Below, piece after piece: positions 9,709-20,136 of a DNA stretch of 64,000 nt. The translations under genes were made by a program, and so were the position numbers. This stretch comes from Naegleria lovaniensis (lineage: Eukaryota; Heterolobosea; Eutetramitea; Acrasida; Naegleriidae): assembly GCF_003324165.1 (NCBI RefSeq), contig NW_025407858.1, positions 390,735-454,734 of the forward strand, read 5' to 3'. Within the stretch, counting starts at the first letter, position 1; the number at the start of each line of letters is the position of its first letter. A model generated the notes under the pieces. The model was given only the letters and a program-made list of their open reading frames with translations, ran no database searches and was not told where the DNA came from.

Positions 9709-11268
9709 TCAATTTACAGATCCGAGCTTCCTTGTTTTGTAATTGGGAACTGAAATGTGCAAGTCTCTAACATTATATTCAATATTTTTGATACTGTTAT
9801 CTTCAAACGATCCCTTTACACCAAAGAAAGATTGACTTTTCAGACCTGATTTAGTTGAATAATCAATGACGGTAAGACCTTGTGTGTTTCCTGAAATACA
9901 GAAACTTCTATCAAATGCTTTTAACAGCTTGAAGTCTATCTTTCCTTCCTCTGTGCTGAAATACTTCAAAGATTCAAGCCAGTAACAAAATAAGTCGATG
10001 CTTGCTCTGTCTGCAAACTCAATTTCTTTTCTTCCATAAAACTCCTTGTACTTTTCTGCTTTTGGATTTGAGTTCATGAATTGTTGAAGAGTATATGAAT
10101 AGTAATATTTTCTCTTCGTAGTGCCGCTTTTTAAATCTTCGAAATACTTGTCAAACGAACCTCCAGAAGGTTTGTTAATGCCAAGGGAGTCTAAAATATC
10201 TTTCACAAAGTGCTGACAATTACAACTCATTTGGTGATACGTCTTGGTTGCGTTATAAATACAACAAATTTTAGCAATGCTTTCGAATGCATCCTTGATT
10301 TGATCTACTTGGTTCAAGTATCCTAAATCAATTACAGAAATTGAGTTTGATGCATTCATATTCGTCTTCACAGATACAATGGAGTTGTTGTACCAATCAA
10401 ATTTCCATTCTCCAATTATGATCCCTGTATGTAAAATTCCAAATTCTGTATCTACAGCATTAGCAATAAGCTTTCTTGCTAATTTATGCACCGTGTTCCC
10501 TCCCAACTCTGAAATGACCAATTTGATAGCAATAAAGGGAGCATTTCTCGTATCTTTTCGTTTCTTGTTTGATAAAATTGGTTTTCCAAATGTTTTGTAC
10601 ATGAATCTATCTCTGCACACAGAATTTTGAGCATCCGCATCATAATTACCAGTGTATCCCACATCTGTTAGTTTAATCGACCATGATTTTTCGAATTCTT
10701 GTAGCTTTTTCTTAAACTCTGTAACCCCTTTTTTCTCCCAATCTGTTAAACTCGAATCAGGAAATACATCATCGTTCTTAAAATTGGAGTTTTCAACGAT
10801 AGGGCCAGAGGTGCTTGCATCACTGACTAAAGAAACGGACTGAGGCATGATTGTTGCTCTATGTTTCTCATAAGTCGTTTCACTAGTGGTTACAAGATCC
10901 TGTGATTGTTGAATGTCTTGTTTAATTTTCTCTAATATGACCTCCTCTAAGAACGCATTTGCGACTGTTTTGGGAATTTTCAATTTGGTGGATAAGGAAT
11001 TGATCAAATTTTCCTTCTCTTGTCTCTCTTTTTCTTTATCAACTACAGCCACCGCCTTTGCCAGTTCGGTAAATTCATACCCCTGCACATCATGAGTCTT
11101 GATCTTCTGGTCCATTGAATGCTCCGTGAGTTCAGAAAATTTGTAATGCTTCATCGTTGCAATCAAGTCTTGTGCCGAACACTTGTTCAGAGGTTTTGTT
11201 GTCCATTGATCCGAGGACACTGGACTTAAAACAAAATCAGAAGATGGAAGCCAGTATGATTGACCCAT
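9709..11268 (-). CDS. Papain-fold (LRAT/PPPDE-like) cysteine-hydrolase protein
   Basis: The start is placed at the ATG at 11268, preceded by nine A, giving 519 residues; a further upstream ATG at 11382 would add 38 residues of poor quality. Residues 30-75 are helical and resemble a SAM domain, weakly. The C-terminal half has LHTGIIIG around His280 and NCQHFV with Cys351 and His353. A His box followed some 70 residues later by NC-x-HF is the arrangement in LRAT-like and related papain-fold thiol enzymes, which act as acyltransferases or deubiquitinase-like peptidases. The substrate cannot be read from the sequence. The start MGQS could be N-myristoylated, but the residue at position 6 is Trp, which argues against it. 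It is tail-to-tail with the RGS-START gene. Confidence 0.6.
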   Translation of the reverse strand: MGQSYWLPSSDFVLSPVSSDQWTTKPLNKCSAQDLIATMKHYKFSELTEHSMDQKIKTHDVQGYEFTELAKAVAVVDKEKERQEKENLINSLSTKLKIPKTVANAFLEEVILEKIKQDIQQSQDLVTTSETTYEKHRATIMPQSVSLVSDASTSGPIVENSNFKNDDVFPDSSLTDWEKKGVTEFKKKLQEFEKSWSIKLTDVGYTGNYDADAQNSVCRDRFMYKTFGKPILSNKKRKDTRNAPFIAIKLVISELGGNTVHKLARKLIANAVDTEFGILHTGIIIGEWKFDWYNNSIVSVKTNMNASNSISVIDLGYLNQVDQIKDAFESIAKICCIYNATKTYHQMSCNCQHFVKDILDSLGINKPSGGSFDKYFEDLKSGTTKRKYYYSYTLQQFMNSNPKAEKYKEFYGRKEIEFADRASIDLFCYWLESLKYFSTEEGKIDFKLLKAFDRSFCISGNTQGLTVIDYSTKSGLKSQSFFGVKGSFEDNSIKNIEYNVRDLHISVPNYKTRKLGSVN

Positions 11269-11387
11269 TTTTTTTTCTATTCTTATCCACCAAACATTAC
11301 TCGAACACGTTTCGTGATTGTCTTCTATTGAACGGCTGTCGAAGGAAATCACCCGTTCGAATTCGAATATCAAAGCAACCAATTTAA

Positions 11388-12835
11388 TTAAAGAAGCAAA
11401 TTATTCTCATTGGTCTGAAAAGTCGGTCGAATGTTGTGATTTCGATGAAGTTCATTTTGGGGATCGTACTTGTTTTTAAGTTGAACAAGTCTTGCATAAT
11501 TTTCTCCATAAAATCCTTCAGTATTTTTCGTTTGATGAGCTGTGTTAATATAGCCATTAATGTTACAAGAGTGTTTGGAAATTCTGTCAAAGAATTCTTG
11601 TTGAGCCCAATTTCTGAACAAGGAAATATCGAGACTGCTGTCTTCCCATGAACAAATGGAATGAATTTCATATAAAGCATCCCGTTGATAATATGCAGTA
11701 TCAGTTGGGTGGACTTTTGAAATGGCTCCTCCCAAATGCATGACTTCGATGGTAGATGCATTTGGTCCTTTCTTGATCGCAGTTAATAAAGCTTGTTGTG
11801 TCTCCTCTGAGATTGATGTGTTAAAAAATAATGATTTCCAATAATAATGCTTTCCATGCTTATTTCCAATGTCAAACATGCTTTGAAGACATGTATAATT
11901 GTCAGTGAATGAAGTATAAATTGGATTAAAAGTAAATAATTTTTCAATTACTTTGTTCTTGTAAAATTCACACCTTTCTTCAGTGTCAATATTTTCCGTA
12001 ATGTCACCTTCGTGATAGAGCGTCATCACTAAAACTTGTGTTGGTAACAAGAATAAATACAAGGTAATATTATCAGGGAGTGGATGAGGATTGTTGATAG
12101 GATTTGTCATTGAAAAATAGGTTTTCACAATTTCATGAGCATCTTCGATTGGATACACAAAAACTCCATGGTCCAATTTGGAAACCTTATATAATTTAAA
12201 AGTAAATGATGATACAATTCCAAAATTTCCTCCACCTCCTCGTAGCCCAAATAATAGATCAGAATTTTCCTCTTCAGTGACATTGCAAAACGATCCGTCT
12301 AATAACACAATACGAGCTCCTATCAATGAATCACATGTTAAACCATAAGCTCGGGATAGCCATCCAATACCACCGCCAAGACACAATCCACCCACTCCCG
12401 TATGGCTTACCATGCCTCCAGGTACAAACATGTGATAAGGATCGCATGCTTCGTCAACATGGCCCCATAAAGTTCCTCCACCAACAGTGACAGTTTTGAG
12501 TTCGGAATTTACAGTGACACACTTCATCAGGGACAAATCAATCAAAAGGCCACCATCACTGGCTGAAAATCCGCTCACTGAATGTCCACCTTTATGAATC
12601 AATCGTTTGAATTTCAAGATGACAAATTCATCTCACCAATATTACACTCACCTCCTCTGACCGATATTTCCAATTGATGAGTCTTTGCAAATTCCAAAGC
12701 ATCTACAATATCATTTTCATTCTCACACTGCACAATGTATTTTGGATGTAAATTAATGCCTCCGTTCCAAACGTTCCGAAGACGATGGTATTCCTCAGGA
12801 TTGTTGGTGGAATCTATGAACTGGAGCGGAGGCAT
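11388..12835 (-). CDS. Berberine-bridge-type FAD-linked oxidoreductase, one intron
   Basis: Exons are 12652-12835 and 11388-12589; the 62-nt intron (12590-12651) starts GTGAGTG, ends AAAG and joins GG to GGH, giving 461 residues. The start is an ATG after seven A. The spliced product contains RGGGHSVSGFS, the segment carrying the histidine (residue 64) that binds FAD covalently in the p-cresol methylhydroxylase/vanillyl-alcohol-oxidase superfamily. It is followed by GGGTLWGHV, GVGGLCLGGGIGWLSRAYG and GLRGGGGNFGIV, and by a C-terminal BBE domain (NGYINTAHQ, YGENYARLVQLKNKYDP). No Cys occupies the position used for the second FAD link in bicovalent members, so single covalent flavin is expected. 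It probably oxidises a sugar or small alcohol/amine with oxygen. There is no clear signal peptide. Confidence 0.9.
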
Positions 12836-12869
12836 TTTTTTGAAAAGATTCCACTTCAAAATTTGCCAC

Positions 12870-14165
12870 TTAAATATAATTTGTGACGGTCTCCTTTAAA
12901 ATGTACTTGAATTCGTCGGCCACAACTTCCTTTAAATGATGTGATAAGTATTTCTTTTCGAATTCTTTGGTGATGAATCTATATTCGAAGGTGTTATTTT
13001 CTGAGACTGACGTTTCGCTGGACAGTGATGCTGAATTTGGCATTGGTAAGATGTGTGTATCTTGTTTCCATGAAAACAAACATGTTCCAGTTGATTCTTC
13101 GTAGGGATTTAGTTCTATTAATTTGATGAACTCACCAGAAGATGCAGAACAGTCCTTTGCATGTACTCCTAATTTGATGCTGTCGAAAAAACTTGGGTAA
13201 ATGACAAAATCTGCCACGTAGGTAGTGAAAAAATCCTTAAAGTAATGTTCTTGCAAATACTCGGTCGTATTGTGTATGAGCGTTCTAATTTCATTTTGAT
13301 ACTTCTCTAACTCTTCTACATAAATCACATGGTTATATTGACTACATGCTCTCAATTTAGAATTCACGACAAATGTTCTAAATTCAAATCTAATATCGAT
13401 GGAAGGATCCCATTCGCGAAGAGCAATCCTGTTCTTTGTTGGAGACGAATCGTTCCAAAAATCAACATAAGTTTCAATTAAGTCTTGATATACTCTTGTT
13501 GAACGCAGCATTAATTCTAACACGTCATTTGAAGAGCTGATTTGTAACAATTTTGTAGCAGCTCGGGTGAACGATACAATTCTGTTTGAATTGTTATTCC
13601 TGTCCGATTCAATGGGGAAGTATTCTTTCAAATCTTTCTCAAATAAATCATCCACGTTCTTGTCATTCATTCGTGTCACATCTTTTGGAGATCTTGAAGA
13701 TAATTTGAAAAAAAGAGGATTTCTTACTTCCTCCTTTTGTCCTTTCCATAATCTACAGTCATCGATTTTCTGCTGTAGTTTTTGAATAGAAAGGTCTTTT
13801 TTCATGGAATCAATTAATTGAATGACAAATTCTTTTTCGGAATGGAGTTCTCTATCCTTTTCATGTTTGCCTGAATTTTGATGAAAAAATTCAAATTTTT
13901 CATGATACTTGATGAATACCAAGGCAACATCTTTTTCAATATCAATAAATTCAGTATCAAAAGTCATTTGCGAGGGAATCAGAGGAACCCATTGATCCAG
14001 CTGAGCAAGAATTTGATTTTGTCGGTATTGAGAGAGTTTTTCCTTTTCAAGCTGAAACCACGATTTACCTGATGAAAAACACTTTTTGTAATCGAGTCCA
14101 CTTTTTTCAGAAGGTTTTTCCACGTGTTTTAACTTGATGTTTGTGATTTCATTCGGATTGATCAT
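12870..14165 (-). CDS. CDC123: CDC123 (D123) family eIF2 assembly factor
   Basis: This 431-residue protein has hallmark D123 motifs: a WVPLIPSQMTFDTEFI segment near residue 58, FKLSSRSPKDVTR near 155, ALREWDPSIDIRFEFRTFVV, then CSQYNHVIYV and IELNPYEESTGTCLFSW. In the family these residues make an ATP-grasp fold: the arginines and acidic residues bind ATP and magnesium, and the protein binds eIF2-gamma to promote assembly of the eIF2 heterotrimer. Length is slightly above the yeast and human proteins because of a long N-terminus and tail. The gene has no intron and sits 34 bases from the start of the FAD oxidase, on the same strand. Cytosolic, essential in yeast. Confidence 0.92.
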   Translation of the reverse strand: MINPNEITNIKLKHVEKPSEKSGLDYKKCFSSGKSWFQLEKEKLSQYRQNQILAQLDQWVPLIPSQMTFDTEFIDIEKDVALVFIKYHEKFEFFHQNSGKHEKDRELHSEKEFVIQLIDSMKKDLSIQKLQQKIDDCRLWKGQKEEVRNPLFFKLSSRSPKDVTRMNDKNVDDLFEKDLKEYFPIESDRNNNSNRIVSFTRAATKLLQISSSNDVLELMLRSTRVYQDLIETYVDFWNDSSPTKNRIALREWDPSIDIRFEFRTFVVNSKLRACSQYNHVIYVEELEKYQNEIRTLIHNTTEYLQEHYFKDFFTTYVADFVIYPSFFDSIKLGVHAKDCSASSGEFIKLIELNPYEESTGTCLFSWKQDTHILPMPNSASLSSETSVSENNTFEYRFITKEFEKKYLSHHLKEVVADEFKYILKETVTNYI

Positions 14166-14576
14166 TTTTTTTCGTGTAAAAGTTCATGACCTCCACTGCA
14201 AAGTTCTAAATTGAGCTCACGAGCACCTCAAGTTCTCCAGAGATACCAACAAGCAGGAACATGGAACTTAGACTTTTTTGTTTTTGTGATCTGTAAGTCA
14301 ATTCATTGAGGAATACAACTCTGGAGCAACGTTTGTTCATTTCTGTGTGGGATATTAGTAAAAAAGAAAGTGAAAGCAGTGAATACTCTTTCGTTTTTAT
14401 TTGTGAACGAAAGTTTAAGAATCATTGAAACAGTTAAACTGACTTGGATTGACTTTTGGCTGCCTCACTCATGGTTACCTTGTTGGATCCAATCAAAGAA
14501 CGAGAGAGACGAATCCTTGCCCTGCTCCTAAAACAACCTGCAAGATCACTCATGTTCACATTTTCACCTTGAAAAA
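14166..14576. other. Intergenic, divergent promoter region
   Basis: These 411 bases separate two divergent genes. I see no RNA gene or repeat. Confidence 0.5.
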
Positions 14577-15107
14577 ATGTTCCCAAAGCCTCTCTTCCAT
14601 GTTGTGTGGCAAAAGCACTTCAATTCACTCCTGACAAGATGTAAAAAGGGCACACCCTTTTCATACTCTCTCCTCAAGAACCTGGTCACCTCTACTCAAA
14701 CAAGGTCATTCAGTAAGCACTCAACTCGCTTTAAAGACCAACCACCCAAAGTTACGACCACTACCTCTTCGGCAGAGTTCACAATCGAATCCACCTCATT
14801 ACCACACACCATTTGTAGTCAGTGTGGAAGAGCCACTTCTTTTTCAAATGAAAAAACTCAACAACAACTTCAAGAGTCATCCACCCCGTCCTTCACTGAC
14901 GCTACAGTGTTAGCCAAATATTTGGGAAGAAAAGCAGCGAGAGAGCTTGTCATGAATGAGCCAGATAAACAACGACGATTTTATTTGAAATTGGCATCCT
15001 TGTTAGTTTGTGGATCTTTATGTGCGTATGCAATGATGTTCTATCCAGACCGAATGTTGTTTGTGATTGGAACCTTCGTCTTGGTGGCAATGTCTTTTGG
15101 TGCATAA
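14577..15107 (+). CDS. Small membrane protein with probable mitochondrial presequence
   Basis: This 176-residue ORF starts at an ATG after TTGAAAAA. The first 55 residues are basic and hydroxylated with almost no acidic residues (FHVVWQKHFNSLLTRCKKG), which fits a mitochondrial targeting sequence. A CSQC pair lies near residue 80. Residues 100-138 are amphipathic and charged, and the last 38 residues hold two hydrophobic segments (LASLLVCGSLCAYAMMFY and MLFVIGTFVLVAMSFGA) separated by PDR. It is therefore likely a two-pass inner-membrane protein with a large matrix-side N-terminal part. I do not recognise the family. Confidence 0.65.
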   Translation: MFPKPLFHVVWQKHFNSLLTRCKKGTPFSYSLLKNLVTSTQTRSFSKHSTRFKDQPPKVTTTTSSAEFTIESTSLPHTICSQCGRATSFSNEKTQQQLQESSTPSFTDATVLAKYLGRKAARELVMNEPDKQRRFYLKLASLLVCGSLCAYAMMFYPDRMLFVIGTFVLVAMSFGA

Positions 15108-15441
15108 CAATCAAAAACAAATTCCGACTTGTAAATAAATTGAGTCTATTTCACTTCCTCTAATTGAATAATGATGAATTTTATTAGTATCCAGCTTCCC
15201 AAACCCTATCAGAAAACCCTTCTACTTTAGTTCCGAGTTCTTTCAAACATCAAACGGGAAAAGATGAATGTTCCCTCAAAACAAAAGCAGTATGCCTGTC
15301 GTTTCACTTTATTCATGAGTGTAGTGTAAAACACCTTCGACCTACTAAACTCCTCGTAGCCACTATTGATTTTTGAAACGCTTCCCGCCAACCCAAATAG
15401 CTGTTACTAAGTGGAAAAATGCGTGTTCACCCTTAAAAAAA
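15108..15441. other. Intergenic region
   Basis: These 334 bases hold no ATG-initiated ORF of note. The frame of the next gene is open from a TTG at 15373, but the first ATG is at 15442. Confidence 0.5.
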
Positions 15442-16374
15442 ATGTCCAGCTCCAATCCTTCAGCGGAACCTGCTTTGCAGCCTTCCACTCCTTTTGGACA
15501 GTTTATAAAACATAACCTCCACCAAGAGATGTTCTGCGAAACCAACAACCGCTTCACTGTGAAAGAAGTTCTAACACAGCAGGAGAAAACACAAGGAAAA
15601 AGAGTGGTTGTGGAAACTGCTCTCATTACAGAAATAGACAAGAAAAGAAGAAAGGTTCCTGGTTGTGATAAAGAGTTTGACGAACTAGCATTGATGTACC
15701 AAAAGGAGCTCGTTGAAGCGAAAGAAGTTGATCTACAGGACATTTCTGATAAGGCTGATGATTATTTTCGTTTCCACATGGAAGAGATGAAAAAGGAGAT
15801 GGATGAGAAGATTTGTAGTATGAAGAAAGAGTGTGAGGACATGATCCGTAGTTTTAATAAAGAGTTTGAGATCAAGATTAGTGCTATTAAGCAACATTGT
15901 GATGAGATGATCAGGACAAATAAACAAGAGTTTGATGAGATGATTAGGAGCATGAAGAAAGAGTGTGATGAGATGATCAGGACAAATAAGCAAGAGATTG
16001 ATAAGAAGATCAACGTTTTGGAACACATGCAACAAAACCATGCCAATGAACTCCAAGAACTGAAGTCAGATATGGGCCGTATGAAAGAGGAATTACACAC
16101 TGTGGAAGGATGGTGTGGTTGCTTCTATTTAGGTGCAGGGAGACTGTCGTCACTTCGTCATGGAAAAATTGTGTCCGATTTGCTGCAGAAAGATTTCGAC
16201 AACGTCCTGCCAAGTGTTTTAGGGACCAAACCTAATGCGTTGGATGTATCTCAGTGTTTCCAGATTAACGTTTGTACGGAAAACAATGCAGATGAGGTGA
16301 GAGGTAACGTGTTGAACGAACTTAAAACCAGGTTAGCTCCACTTCGAGATCATTTAATCAAGAGAAAAGAATAA
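15442..16374 (+). CDS. Coiled-coil protein with internal tandem repeats
   Basis: The start is the ATG after eight A, giving 310 residues. Residues 1-75 are Ser/Pro-rich then basic. From about residue 105 to 215 the protein is a long charged coiled coil made of near-identical units such as MKKECDEMIRTNKQEFDEM; at DNA level the unit around 15900-15950 recurs at 15960-16010. The C-terminal 85 residues are globular and contain LRHGKIVSDLLQKDFDN and a Leu/Arg-rich end (LKTRLAPLRDHLIKRKE). I do not recognise the C-terminal domain. The repeat array points to recent expansion by duplication. A structural or scaffold role is likely but not proven. Confidence 0.75.
   Translation: MSSSNPSAEPALQPSTPFGQFIKHNLHQEMFCETNNRFTVKEVLTQQEKTQGKRVVVETALITEIDKKRRKVPGCDKEFDELALMYQKELVEAKEVDLQDISDKADDYFRFHMEEMKKEMDEKICSMKKECEDMIRSFNKEFEIKISAIKQHCDEMIRTNKQEFDEMIRSMKKECDEMIRTNKQEIDKKINVLEHMQQNHANELQELKSDMGRMKEELHTVEGWCGCFYLGAGRLSSLRHGKIVSDLLQKDFDNVLPSVLGTKPNALDVSQCFQINVCTENNADEVRGNVLNELKTRLAPLRDHLIKRKE
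15810..16010 (+). repeat. Imperfect tandem repeats inside coiled-coil gene
   Basis: Units beginning ATGAAGAAAGAGTGTGA appear near 15820 and 15952, and GAGATGATCAGGACAAATAA appears near 15904 and 15971. Together they encode repeated Met-Lys-Lys-Glu-Cys and Ile-Arg-Thr-Asn-Lys-Gln segments, in register with the coiled-coil heptads. Confidence 0.75.
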
Positions 16375-16671
16375 TAATCTTTTCTGTAAATAACGATTGT
16401 ATTCTGCTCTAAATTTCGTTAAGACTGTTTGGTCGGTATTAATGGCTAATTTAGCTCTCTTATGAACGTTCCGTGAACCTCTACACTTAGTGTCAGTGCT
16501 CTTTGCATCTCCTTTTTGGGACTTCGAGCCATTGCAATCGGCACTAATGTGTAAGGTGTAAGGTGCTAAAGTGTATGTCCTCGAACCTCTACAGTATTTT
16601 GATTGTTTTAAATTCCATGTTGTTGAAAGAGTTGTTGTTGCTGCACAGCATCTATTTTTAAAAAAATTAAA

Positions 16672-16833
16672 ATGGAGCAACAAACCAAAAGCCATCAAAA
16701 AGAAGAAAATCATTTAAATTCGGATAAACAACCAAGAGAGGCCATAATGCAGAAAATGCGAAATGAAGGGAGATTGATAACAGTACAATTATCACCAGAA
16801 GAAATAGAGGAGTATGATGAAATGTATCTATGA
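16672..16833 (+). CDS. Possible small protein, 53 residues
   Basis: This short ORF starts in a favourable context (AATTAAAATGG) and ends at TGA. It is hydrophilic: a Gln/Lys/Asn-rich first half and an acidic end (VQLSPEEIEEYDEMY). There is no membrane segment or known motif. The context before the ATG resembles that of the real genes here, and the composition is protein-like, but length alone cannot prove coding. Treat as hypothetical. Confidence 0.35.
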   Translation: MEQQTKSHQKEENHLNSDKQPREAIMQKMRNEGRLITVQLSPEEIEEYDEMYL

Positions 16834-17458
16834 TCCAATATCAAAGCAATAAGAACCAAGCTTTAGCCTCGGCATCGAATATTCCCCTTGTAGGGTTCTC
16901 CTTACATTTGGAATGTCAAACCTGATGTGAAATAAAGCTGCAACTAGTGTGTTCTGAATTAATTAATAATGGGAGAATGTCCCAAATCGACCTCACCTTA
17001 TTGGAGGTGTTGGATTGGAAAATTCTCAAAAACATTCCAATAGCACTTCTCGATTGGTACGTTCATCGACAATCGTGAGTCTCAACCATCCATCTTTTAA
17101 ATTCCCTCTGGTTTCACGACTCAAAATTCGTGAAATGAATGACGATCTCAAATATCGACTTCGATCACTAAAAGTACTGAACTCTCTCAAAATTACTACC
17201 TCGACTCATACAGAACCAATTACTGTCTTTTACCTTATATTTGAAATTGAATGTCGCTTTTGAAAAGAAAGTTAAGGAATTGAGCTCTTATATAAAACAA
17301 TTGATAGAAATAGAGCTCATTCATCGTTCACATCCATAGAATTATCGATACTACAATGAAGCCCTTTTTCCAATTCCTTTGAATGACATCAGAGCCCTCA
17401 AAATTTTTTGAATAAAATTCACTGGTTGACGGTATCATGTCAGTAATGATAGAATCAA
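16834..17458. other. Intergenic region
   Basis: In 625 bases I see only short ORFs that start at TTG or lack protein-like composition. An ATG at 16977 opens 33 codons. No RNA gene is evident. Confidence 0.4.
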
Positions 17459-19710
17459 TTAAAGAGGAATAACCACTCCAAGCACTGCCGCGGCTCCCGC
17501 TCCAATAAATACTACAATTGGAGGATAACAATCAAGCCAATTTAGAAGAGAAAAGGTCAAAAAAGATACGGCCCCCAATGGAACACTGGTACCCACCACA
17601 GAGATCCACAAAATCACAATATTGTTAATGAGATAACCCACACAAACAGCATTAATTCCAACCATTGCTTTTTGTACAATAGGTTTGCTCCTCAGTGCTC
17701 CCCATAATGGAACAACTCCTAATAGTAAAATAAATCCAGGTAAATGAAAGGCAATGCCAGCAAGCATACCGTAGAATATTGGTAAGAAATATCGTGTAAA
17801 GGTAGAATATTCAGTGGTTGTTGTTGTTGTTGTTGCAGTCAAAGACATGGTATCTTTTTGATCCAAGTTCTTTGATAATAACGACTGCTGTTGTTTCAAA
17901 ATCATGGAGTCTACTGCAGTAGAATTATTGGAAGGAATTTGTGTGGAATTATTTCCAACAGCAGCATTCAGAAAATTACCTGCAATTATGGCACCAAAGT
18001 AAAATCCTAAACTAAAACGTGGACCTGGAGCAGCGTTGGTTAAGCTGTAACCGTTGATAAACTGTTCGTCGGTCACCCATTCTCGTTCGATCATTTCATC
18101 TCTGATGATGACCACGTTCACAACACCTCCACTGTAAATTAAGGAGCCACAACGATAAAAGAATGAGGTCATGATGATCCATTCGGTCCATACATTGATC
18201 TTTCTCACTTGATTGGTTGGTGTAGCATCAGAGGAGCCATTTTGATAGAGAACATGTGAAACTGTCGGTGGTACTAAGCTTGTTGTAGTTGCGCTCATGG
18301 TAGATCCTGTTGGAATACTCTCTACAATGAATGAGCTTGTCATAAATACTGCCAACATCACAAAATAGAGCACAACCAGAGAAATGCCAACTTTGTACGA
18401 CGCGAAATGTTTGAAAGGATGTTTTCCATCATCACTAGTGTCTTGCTGTGGAGTGATGCTTGAATTCACACCCTCAATATGTTCATCTTCAAGCTCTGCT
18501 CGTTTTTGTTTCATTTCTCTTGAATACTTGGGAATAAACGTTTTGGAAAGCAGTAAAATAAATTCTAATTGATTTCGCCATGATAACTTGTTAAACTGTT
18601 TTTCTTTCACATTTAACATTTCATAGAGTGCAAAATGTGAAATTCTGTTTGAAAGTCTATCCTTAATTTCGGAATAAATTATTGAAAGAACAGATCCTAT
18701 AGCTAATAAAACAGGTAGAAGCCAATTTCTTCGGTACAACATTGAAATGATGGCAACTATTGTCAAAATTATATACGGAAACAATTCGTTTGATTCTCCT
18801 TTGGCATCATTGTTCTTCTTTCCTTTTTTCTTGTCTGGACTTTCGAGTAGAGAAGAAAATCTTGCTACGGACTGAAGAGCAAATGCAATACCGCTGCAAG
18901 CTAAACCTTTTTGTGCATGAACGAACCACAGAGGAGCTGTCTTGCTGTCGTAATCATACATAAACAGTCCCATGGCAAGACACAAAATAAATCCAGGTAT
19001 CGAGAAGAATAAATAAGACAACATTCCTCCAATCATTCCATATTTTGGTATTGCTAAGAACAGTTCATGCATTGTCGTAGCGTGTTGAATTTTCAGATTT
19101 AAAATATAATGTTCGTCTACTACTTGAACCTACCAACACCCATAGCTAAATCCTCATCAGGTAAATATTCCTCAATATTTCTCACACATCATCCATTGTT
19201 GAACATACCAATTTGTGATGGTTTAGCTCCTGGCACTAAATGTGACATACTATAGACTTCCATAAATTCTTCAATACTCAACCAATTCGTTTTTTTACTG
19301 CAAACTCTATTCATTACATTCGCCACACCTCCTCTAAATGATGTTGCTCCAACTATGGTCATATTCCATGCCACATCTTTTAACATGTTCCATTTGCTAA
19401 TACGTTCTCGAGCATGGCCATGTTGTGATCCTTCTGATTCTTCTTCTTCGCCCCGATAGCCATCATCATCATGTAACATAATCTCATGAGATTCATCATC
19501 ATCATTCGTTTTTTCTTTGGAATCCAACAAGGACGGCGGCGATGATGAACTCATGAAATTCTGTCCCAAAGATTGCTGATTCTCATCTTCTTTGTTGAAA
19601 GAGGTGGTTATTATCAATTCCGAATCGGTGCCATCGCCATTCTGCTGTTGCAATGAGTGATGGTGTGGTTGTTGTTGAGAAGAATTGTGTGATGAAGGAA
19701 AGAAGGACAT
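17459..19710 (-). CDS. ChrA-family (chromate-type) ion transporter with 12-nt microexon
   Basis: The best model has three exons: 19209-19710, 19134-19145 and 17459-19053, giving 702 residues. Intron 1 (63 nt) is GTATGT...TTTAG and intron 2 (80 nt) GTAGGT...CTTAG. The 12-nt middle exon, CTATGGGTGTTG, restores an ungapped match to the ChrA pattern: PSQIAMGVAIPKYGMIGG lines up with the family segment in which small residues surround a Gly two helices after the SHLVPG motif. Both ChrA halves are present: FRGGVANV, SIEEF and SHLVPGAKPSQI in the first; RCGSLIYSGGVVNVV, TNAAPGPRFS and GVVPLWG in the second. The first 100 residues are Ser/Gln/His/Asp-rich and cytosolic. ChrA proteins export chromate or related anions in bacteria and fungi; the substrate here is unknown. 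Skipping the microexon would stay in frame. Confidence 0.82.
19134..19145 (-). other. Predicted 12-nt microexon in the ChrA-type gene
   Basis: The 12 bases are flanked by TTTAG on the acceptor side and GTAGGT on the donor side. They supply residues A-M-G-V in phase 1 and make the alignment to ChrA continuous. Confidence 0.65.
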
Positions 19711-20136
19711 TTTTTCTTTAGTGAGACGAACAAAAATTTGAACAAATCATTATAATAATTGGTATTTTGATTTGATAACCAATCATGTAAGGTTGAACGG
19801 ATTGACTTTGCATCTCAATGGAGTGCGTGTTTGAAGTTTAATTACAAATGTCTAATAGGACAAAAAACAATGCGTTGTGTCTCATCCCCTTAGTTGTTTT
19901 CAACTTTCGTTCAATACGAATGAAATGATTTTTGATTGATTCAAACCAGACGCTTGATTGGTTTCTTTTCGAAAGTTGAAAACAAAGAACAAATCTGCAT
20001 CGTGAACCTCAACTCCAATCTGATTTCCCTCTCGAGACACTGTGATTGGCCTGTGCGTAATACCGACCCAGAAGCCAGTTCTCTTTGATTTTGGTAATAA
20101 TTGACGTTCTTTTTGTCCTCTCAAAAAAAACTCCTA
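19711..20136. other. Intergenic, divergent promoter region
   Basis: These 426 bases separate the transporter and receptor genes. No RNA gene or repeat stands out. Confidence 0.5.

Noticed and set aside
17015-17263. 82-codon + strand frame
   Set aside because: It begins at TTG and shows no domain or hydrophobic pattern. A nearby ATG at 16977 opens only 33 codons.
20101-20136. TTG-initiated N-terminal extension of the 7TM-RGS protein
   Set aside because: TTG starts are not expected in nuclear genes of such organisms. The first ATG is at 20137.
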